Shown: positions 60,204 to 64,000 of the stretch, in pieces | Position numbering within the stretch: position 1 is the first letter of the stretch | How the letters are laid out: every line of letters begins with the position of its first letter | DNA from: Sulfitobacter alexandrii | GTDB taxonomy: Bacteria > Pseudomonadota > Alphaproteobacteria > Rhodobacterales > Rhodobacteraceae | NCBI RefSeq assembly: GCF_001886735.1 | Contig: NZ_CP018076.1 | Location: forward strand, 1,054,001 to 1,118,000 | Length of the DNA stretch: 64,000 nt | Reading direction: 5' to 3' | Notes under the pieces: generated by a model | The model's input: only the letters and a program-made list of their open reading frames with translations | Databases searched by the model: none | What the model was told of the DNA's origin: nothing | Made by a program: the position numbers and the translations under genes

Positions 60204-60638
60204 TCAGGCGGCCCGCGCGGCGAAGACCGCGTAGGCCATGAGCAGGCAGCAGACCCATCCGGCGGAGAAGATGATCGGGCGCAGCGGCAACCGCGCGGCC
60301 CCCGTGATGTATCCAACGGCATGGGCCACCCGTAGCCAGAAAAAGACGATTGCGGTCCAGTAGGTCAGCGGGCCGAAGCCGTCGAGCCGGTCCACGATCA
60401 GCACCAGAATGGCAAATGGAATGCCCTGTTCCAGCAGGTTCAGGTGCGCGCGGTATGCGCGCTGGACCCATGGCCGGTGCAGGGCCGGGTTGCCGATGCG
60501 CACAAACCCGTCCGGCGCGTCGGCGGGCAGGGAGCCGGGCGGCGCGGTGTTCACGCCGACGATGTAGGGGATCCACAGCGATGCGGCGAGGACCATGAGG
60601 CCGGTCAGCACGGCCAGTTCTGTCGGGAGATTTTCCAT
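60204..60638 (-). CDS. MAPEG family membrane protein
   Basis: A 144-residue protein with four membrane helices: an N-terminal helix, an RIGNPALHRPWVQRAYRAHLNLLEQGIPF segment characteristic of MAPEG (glutathione/eicosanoid-metabolism membrane proteins), and two C-terminal helices with WLRVAHAVGYITG. Bacterial members are of unsettled function. It follows the ArsR-SRPBCC gene on the same strand, separated by 30 bases. Confidence 0.88.
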   Translation of the reverse strand: MENLPTELAVLTGLMVLAASLWIPYIVGVNTAPPGSLPADAPDGFVRIGNPALHRPWVQRAYRAHLNLLEQGIPFAILVLIVDRLDGFGPLTYWTAIVFFWLRVAHAVGYITGAARLPLRPIIFSAGWVCCLLMAYAVFAARAA

Positions 60639-60668
60639 CTCGCGTATCCTTTCAACAGGATGGGTTGA

Positions 60669-61415
60669 TCACATCGCCGCCTTGATCGGCGTGCCGGTTT
60701 CCAGCCACGACTTGAGCGACGAGGCGAGGCGCGCCCAGCCTTCGGCGACACCTTCCTGCCCCGCGGGTAGGTCGTAGTGTTCGATGGTCAGCTTGCAGGT
60801 GTCGCCCTGTGGTTCGATGATGAAAGCCATCCGCGAGGCGGCGGCATCGGGGCCGAAGAACAAGGGTTCGAATGTGGCCTCGATCCTGGTCTTCGGCGTC
60901 ACCTTGACGGGCCGCTGGATCAGCATGGTGCCGCCATCGGGGGTGAGCCAGCTCAGCCTTCCGCCCTCGCGGGCTTCGCCTTCCACCCGGTCGCACATGA
61001 AGTGGTAGGCGGCCATGCTGTCGGGGTTGCTGAGCGCGTCCCAGAGCGCGTCCTGGGTACATCTGATGAATGTCTGCATCACGAAATCGGGTTTGGTCAT
61101 GTCAGTGTTTCCTTCGAGGGTTGCTTTGAGGTCGATCACCGCTCGGGCCACCGGTTTCGCGCGCATCGGCTCGATCCAGCGGTCAATGGTTTGTTGGAGA
61201 GGGACGGCGTTCAGGTAGTGGTATTTGAACCGCCCCTTCTTGTGGGTCACGACCAGCCCGGCCTCTTCGAGCTGGTTGAGGTGCTTCATCACGCCAAAGC
61301 GGGTCATATCCAGGTGTTCCGTCAATTCCTGCAGCGTCTGCCCGTCGCGCTGGCGCAACGCGTCCAGCAGGGTGCGGCGGGCAGGATCGGCAAGTGCCTT
61401 GAAGATATCGTCCAT
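60669..61415 (-). CDS. ArsR regulator fused to SRPBCC (AHSA1-like) domain
   Basis: A 248-residue protein. Residues 1-100 form a winged-helix ArsR domain (FKALADPARRTLLDALRQRDGQTLQELTEHLDMTRFGVMKHL, in parts), and residues 110-245 form an AHSA1/SRPBCC ligand-binding domain (FIRCTQDALWDALSNPDSMAAYHFM). Such proteins usually occur as separate genes; here they are one frame, so ligand and DNA control would be directly joined. ATG 61415 is the likely start. No metal-binding cysteines typical of arsenic sensors are seen. Confidence 0.85.
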   Translation of the reverse strand: MDDIFKALADPARRTLLDALRQRDGQTLQELTEHLDMTRFGVMKHLNQLEEAGLVVTHKKGRFKYHYLNAVPLQQTIDRWIEPMRAKPVARAVIDLKATLEGNTDMTKPDFVMQTFIRCTQDALWDALSNPDSMAAYHFMCDRVEGEAREGGRLSWLTPDGGTMLIQRPVKVTPKTRIEATFEPLFFGPDAAASRMAFIIEPQGDTCKLTIEHYDLPAGQEGVAEGWARLASSLKSWLETGTPIKAAM

Positions 61416-61526
61416 GAAAACCTTATAGGTGATTAATAGGTCACGTGACAATATGGTAACTTGATAATCTGGCGGTTGTCCTTCGCCGGCGCCCCGCGCA
61501 TGATTGCGGCGAGACACGGAGGACCC

Positions 61527-62279
61527 ATGACAGAGACCGCATTTCTGGAAACGAAATCAGGGCGTAAGCTGGCCTATCACCGTATCGAGGGGGTAGGCCC
61601 CTGCATCGTCTTTCTGGGCGGTCTGAAATCCGACATGATGGGCACCAAGGCCGTGTTTCTCGAAGACTGGGCGCGGCGCAACGGCCGGGCCTTCCTGCGA
61701 TTCGACTATTCCGGGCACGGCGAGTCCTCGGGCGATTTCACGGATGGCTGCATCGGCGACTGGGCCGAGGACACGGCCGAGGTGGTGGCGGCGCTGACCG
61801 AAGGACCGATCCTGCCGGTGGGGTCTTCTATGGGGGGCTGGCAGGCGCTGCTGCTGGCCCGGTCGCAGCCGGAGCGGCTGGCGGGTCTGGTGACCATCGC
61901 GGCGGCGCCTGATTTTACCGAAGACGGCTACTGGGCCGGTTTCACGCCCGCCCAGCGCGCCCGGATCGAGGCGGGGCAGACGGTGGAACTGCCGTCGGAT
62001 TACATGGAACCCTACAAGGTCACGCCGCGCATGATCACCGACGGGCGCAACCAGCTGGTGCTGCGCAGCCCGCTGCATCTGCCGTTCCCGACGCGTTTCC
62101 TGCAGGGCACCGCCGATACCGCCGTCAGTGTCGCGACAGCGACGCGGTTGCTGGAACATGCCACGGGGCCGGACATGCGGCTCTTGCTGGTCAAGGACGC
62201 CGATCACCGCTTCTCGGACGGTCCCTGCCTTGATCTGATCGTTCAGGCGATACATGAGGTATTGGCGTCAAATGTCTGA
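61527..62279 (+). CDS. Alpha/beta hydrolase (ABHD10-like)
   Basis: A 250-residue hydrolase with GGLKSDMMGTKA (oxyanion), RFDYSGHGESSG, nucleophile elbow G99-S-S101-M-G-G, and late DHRFSD with the catalytic His. The D-S-H order and the GGxxSDMxGTKA motif match ABHD10-type esterases. GGAGG precedes ATG 61527. Its end overlaps the VOC gene start by 8 bases. It diverges from the ArsR-SRPBCC gene. Confidence 0.87.
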   Translation: MTETAFLETKSGRKLAYHRIEGVGPCIVFLGGLKSDMMGTKAVFLEDWARRNGRAFLRFDYSGHGESSGDFTDGCIGDWAEDTAEVVAALTEGPILPVGSSMGGWQALLLARSQPERLAGLVTIAAAPDFTEDGYWAGFTPAQRARIEAGQTVELPSDYMEPYKVTPRMITDGRNQLVLRSPLHLPFPTRFLQGTADTAVSVATATRLLEHATGPDMRLLLVKDADHRFSDGPCLDLIVQAIHEVLASNV

Positions 62280-62712
62280 AAGAATGAAACAAAGGGTTTC
62301 CCTGATTACACTTGGAGCGCGCGACCCGGCGGGGCTGGCCGCCTTTTACGACGCGATGGGATGGCAGCGGGTGGAAAGCCCCGACGGGATCATCGCCTAC
62401 GACCTGATCGGGCAGGCACTGGGGATCTACGCGATCGAGAAGCTGGCAGAGGACATCGGCGTGCCGGTCGAGCGTCTGGGGCACGGGGCCGCCACGCTGT
62501 CCTACAACGTCCGGGACAAGGCGCAGGTCGCCCCGCTGCTGGCGCGGGCCGAGGCCGCGGGAGGCCGCATCCTGCGGCACGCGCATGACATCTTCTGGGG
62601 CGGATACGTCGGCTATTTCGCGGACCCCGAAGACCATGTGTGGGAGGTGACACACAATCCTTACGCCCCGCTGTCGGCGGAGGGTGCCTTTCGCTGGAAC
62701 GGCTACGGCTGA
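62272..62712 (+). CDS. VOC family protein
   Basis: A 146-residue single-chain glyoxalase/bleomycin-resistance fold protein with LITLGARDPAGLAAFYDAMGW and the closing WGGYVGYFADPEDHVWEVTHNP strand. Metal ligands are not complete, so it may bind ligands without catalysis. The start is ATG 62272 or 62284. It overlaps the hydrolase by 8 bases and the next gene by one base (TGATG), so three genes form one unit. Confidence 0.86.
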   Translation: MSERMKQRVSLITLGARDPAGLAAFYDAMGWQRVESPDGIIAYDLIGQALGIYAIEKLAEDIGVPVERLGHGAATLSYNVRDKAQVAPLLARAEAAGGRILRHAHDIFWGGYVGYFADPEDHVWEVTHNPYAPLSAEGAFRWNGYG

Positions 62713-63401
62713 TGCGCAAACCCGCCAGCATGTGGAGCCTTGAAACGCTCGGGCGGGTCCGACTGTCGAAACACTTCTTCATGCGCGATTTCCTCTATTC
62801 CGAGATCTCGGGCTTTCACGGCATCCCCAACGTGCCGGACGATCCCGATCTGGCGATCGCGAACGGGCGGGCGTTCTGTACCGCGTTGATGGACCCGCTG
62901 GAGGAAACCTTTGGCCGGGTCGCGGTGCGGTCCGGATATCGAAGCCGGACGCTGAACCGCTATGGCAACGAGAACGGGCTGAACTGCGCCAGCAACGACA
63001 ATCCGATCGAGTGTCACATCTGGGACCGGGGCGCCGGCGCGGATGCGGTGGCGGGCGCCAGCGTGGTGATCCCCTGGTTCGCAGACCAATATGCCGAAGG
63101 GCGCGACTGGCGGGATCTGGCGTGGTGGGTGCATGACCATCTGCCCTATTCCGAGATGTGGTTCTTTCCCAAGCTCTGCGCGTTCAACCTGGCCTGGCGC
63201 CCGACGCCGAGGCGCACGATTTCCAGCTACATCGCGCCGCGGGGCACCTTGCTGCGCGCGGGGGCGGAACCGGAAGAAGATGCCGCCGCCCGTGCGCGGC
63301 GTTATGCCGATTTTCCGCCGCTTCGGGGCATCATCCTGCCGCAGGTTGCGGCAGCGCGCGCCCGTGATATAGATGATGCGGCGGGCAGGGGTCCGGATTG
63401 A
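62712..63401 (+). CDS. Degenerate peptidase M15-like protein
   Basis: A 229-residue protein with a region like D-Ala-D-Ala carboxypeptidases of family M15: VRSGYRSRTLN, then ECHIWDRGAGADAV where HxxGxAxD would be expected, and SEMWFFP..AFNLAW at the place of the last ExxxH. The spacing of His to Asp is longer than in active members and the final His is replaced by Asn. It may be an inactive relative, or a separate family. It has no signal peptide. Its neighbours are of unrelated type. Confidence 0.65.
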   Translation: MRKPASMWSLETLGRVRLSKHFFMRDFLYSEISGFHGIPNVPDDPDLAIANGRAFCTALMDPLEETFGRVAVRSGYRSRTLNRYGNENGLNCASNDNPIECHIWDRGAGADAVAGASVVIPWFADQYAEGRDWRDLAWWVHDHLPYSEMWFFPKLCAFNLAWRPTPRRTISSYIAPRGTLLRAGAEPEEDAAARARRYADFPPLRGIILPQVAAARARDIDDAAGRGPD

Positions 63402-63434
63402 AATACTTTTGAGATCAACAAGGTGCGCTGATTT

Positions 63435-64000
63435 ATGGCCGAGCCTCTGGTCCTGTTGCCCGGCATGATGTGCGACGCGCGGCTGTTCGGCCCCCAGATC
63501 GCGGAACTGTCGGCGGATACCGCCGTGATGCTGGCCCCGATCACGCGGGGCGAACGCATCGAAGAGATCGCATCGGGCATCCTCGACCTGCTGCCCAAGC
63601 GCTTTGCCGTGGCCGGGCAGGGCATGGGAGGGGTCGTCGCCATGGAACTGCTGCGGCGGGCCCCCGATCGGATTACCCGAATATGCCTGATGGGCACCAA
63701 CCCGCTGGCCGAGACGCCCGCCACTGCTGCCGACCGGGAGCCGCGGATCGTGCGGGTCCGTTCCGGCCGTCTGCTGGAAGTGATGCGCGAAGAGCTTCCG
63801 GCGTCGACGCTGGCACCGGGGGCGCAGCGGACCGATGTGCTGGAACTGGCTCTGGATATGGCTGAAACACTGGGATCCGAGATCTACATCCGTCAGGCGC
63901 GCGCCCTGCAGCGGCGGCGCGACCAGCAGGCAGCGCTGCGAAAATGCCGCGCGCCCGCGCTGATCCTCTGCGGCCAGCACGACACTGTCAGCCCGGTCAA
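63435..64000 (+). CDS. Alpha/beta hydrolase, 3' end beyond window
   Basis: The first 188 residues of an alpha/beta hydrolase with LVLLPGMMCDARLFGPQ (oxyanion), and the C-terminal domain start LILCGQHDTV. The expected nucleophile elbow G-x-S-x-G reads G61-Q-G63-M-G-G66: glycine takes the place of serine. If the DNA is correct the protein is likely inactive as an esterase, or it has another catalytic scheme. The start ATG 63435 is 33 bases after the M15-like gene. Confidence 0.8.
   Translation, partial: MAEPLVLLPGMMCDARLFGPQIAELSADTAVMLAPITRGERIEEIASGILDLLPKRFAVAGQGMGGVVAMELLRRAPDRITRICLMGTNPLAETPATAADREPRIVRVRSGRLLEVMREELPASTLAPGAQRTDVLELALDMAETLGSEIYIRQARALQRRRDQQAALRKCRAPALILCGQHDTVSPV

Overview
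The window looks like chromosomal DNA of a high-GC marine alphaproteobacterium of the Rhodobacterales (Roseobacter group). The support is the gene content and order: a propionyl-CoA carboxylase / methylmalonyl-CoA mutase cluster, an Hda-Ppk-Ppx cluster, a DddL-type DMSP lyase, LdtR, SdhE, ThyX, and a bufferin-type copper RiPP operon. I see no rRNA, tRNA, CRISPR array, prophage or transposase. Most genes are dense, GC-rich and often overlap by 1-8 nt. Two AT-richer genes (32359-33078 and 49334-50182) stand out as probable acquisitions, and inverted repeats lie near both.

Layout. 1-7.4 kb: end of an unknown gene, a small lipoprotein, pccA, a membrane protein, a DUF4174 protein (opposite strand), a sulfotransferase-like gene and methylmalonyl-CoA mutase. 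7.4-11.3 kb: a secreted tail-collar protein, a VOC protein, a TerB/J-domain protein, an EEP-family phosphodiesterase and a small exported protein. 11.3-20.9 kb (all minus): a two-component pair (output-domain protein plus hybrid histidine kinase), a Tat-exported intradiol-like protein with a b-haem membrane partner, an AI-2E-type permease, Hda, Ppk and Ppx. 21-31.9 kb: pepT, an orphan peptide-binding protein, proS, a serine hydrolase, a DUF2937 protein, LolC/LolD-like transporter, an Ldh-type dehydrogenase, a lipoprotein cytochrome c behind an FNR-like box, an HExxH lipoprotein and a thioesterase. 32-39 kb: the AT-rich membrane gene coupled to parE, dddL, two alpha/beta hydrolases and a LysR regulator. 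39-45 kb: DUF4260, MATE pump, aspartate aminotransferase, HTH regulator with sdhE, and ldtR.

44-48.1 kb reads as one minus-strand unit: a TbpB-like surface lipoprotein, its Slam-type outer-membrane exporter, glyoxalase I and two DUF1194 von Willebrand proteins. 48.3-52.8 kb: thyX, the acquired zinc-ribbon/HNH-like gene, a hairpin-rich spacer, a cytochrome P450, a small secreted protein, a cold-shock protein and an ArsC/Spx-like protein. 52.8-55.4 kb is a bufferin (MNIO/DUF692) operon with a hairpin between precursor and maturase genes. 55.5-64 kb: thrS, creatininase-family amidohydrolase, MFS transporter, small unknown, MAPEG protein, ArsR-SRPBCC fusion, and a run of alpha/beta hydrolases, a VOC protein and a degenerate M15-like peptidase. 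The last gene is cut by the window edge.

The strongest candidates for something new are the bufferin operon with its intercistronic hairpin, the Slam/surface-lipoprotein pair of unknown ligand, and the Tat-exported intradiol-fold protein that has lost both iron-ligating tyrosines but sits 3 nt upstream of a four-histidine haem membrane protein. Start codons were chosen by ribosome-binding site and signal-peptide logic. All family assignments come from reading motifs by eye, not from searches.
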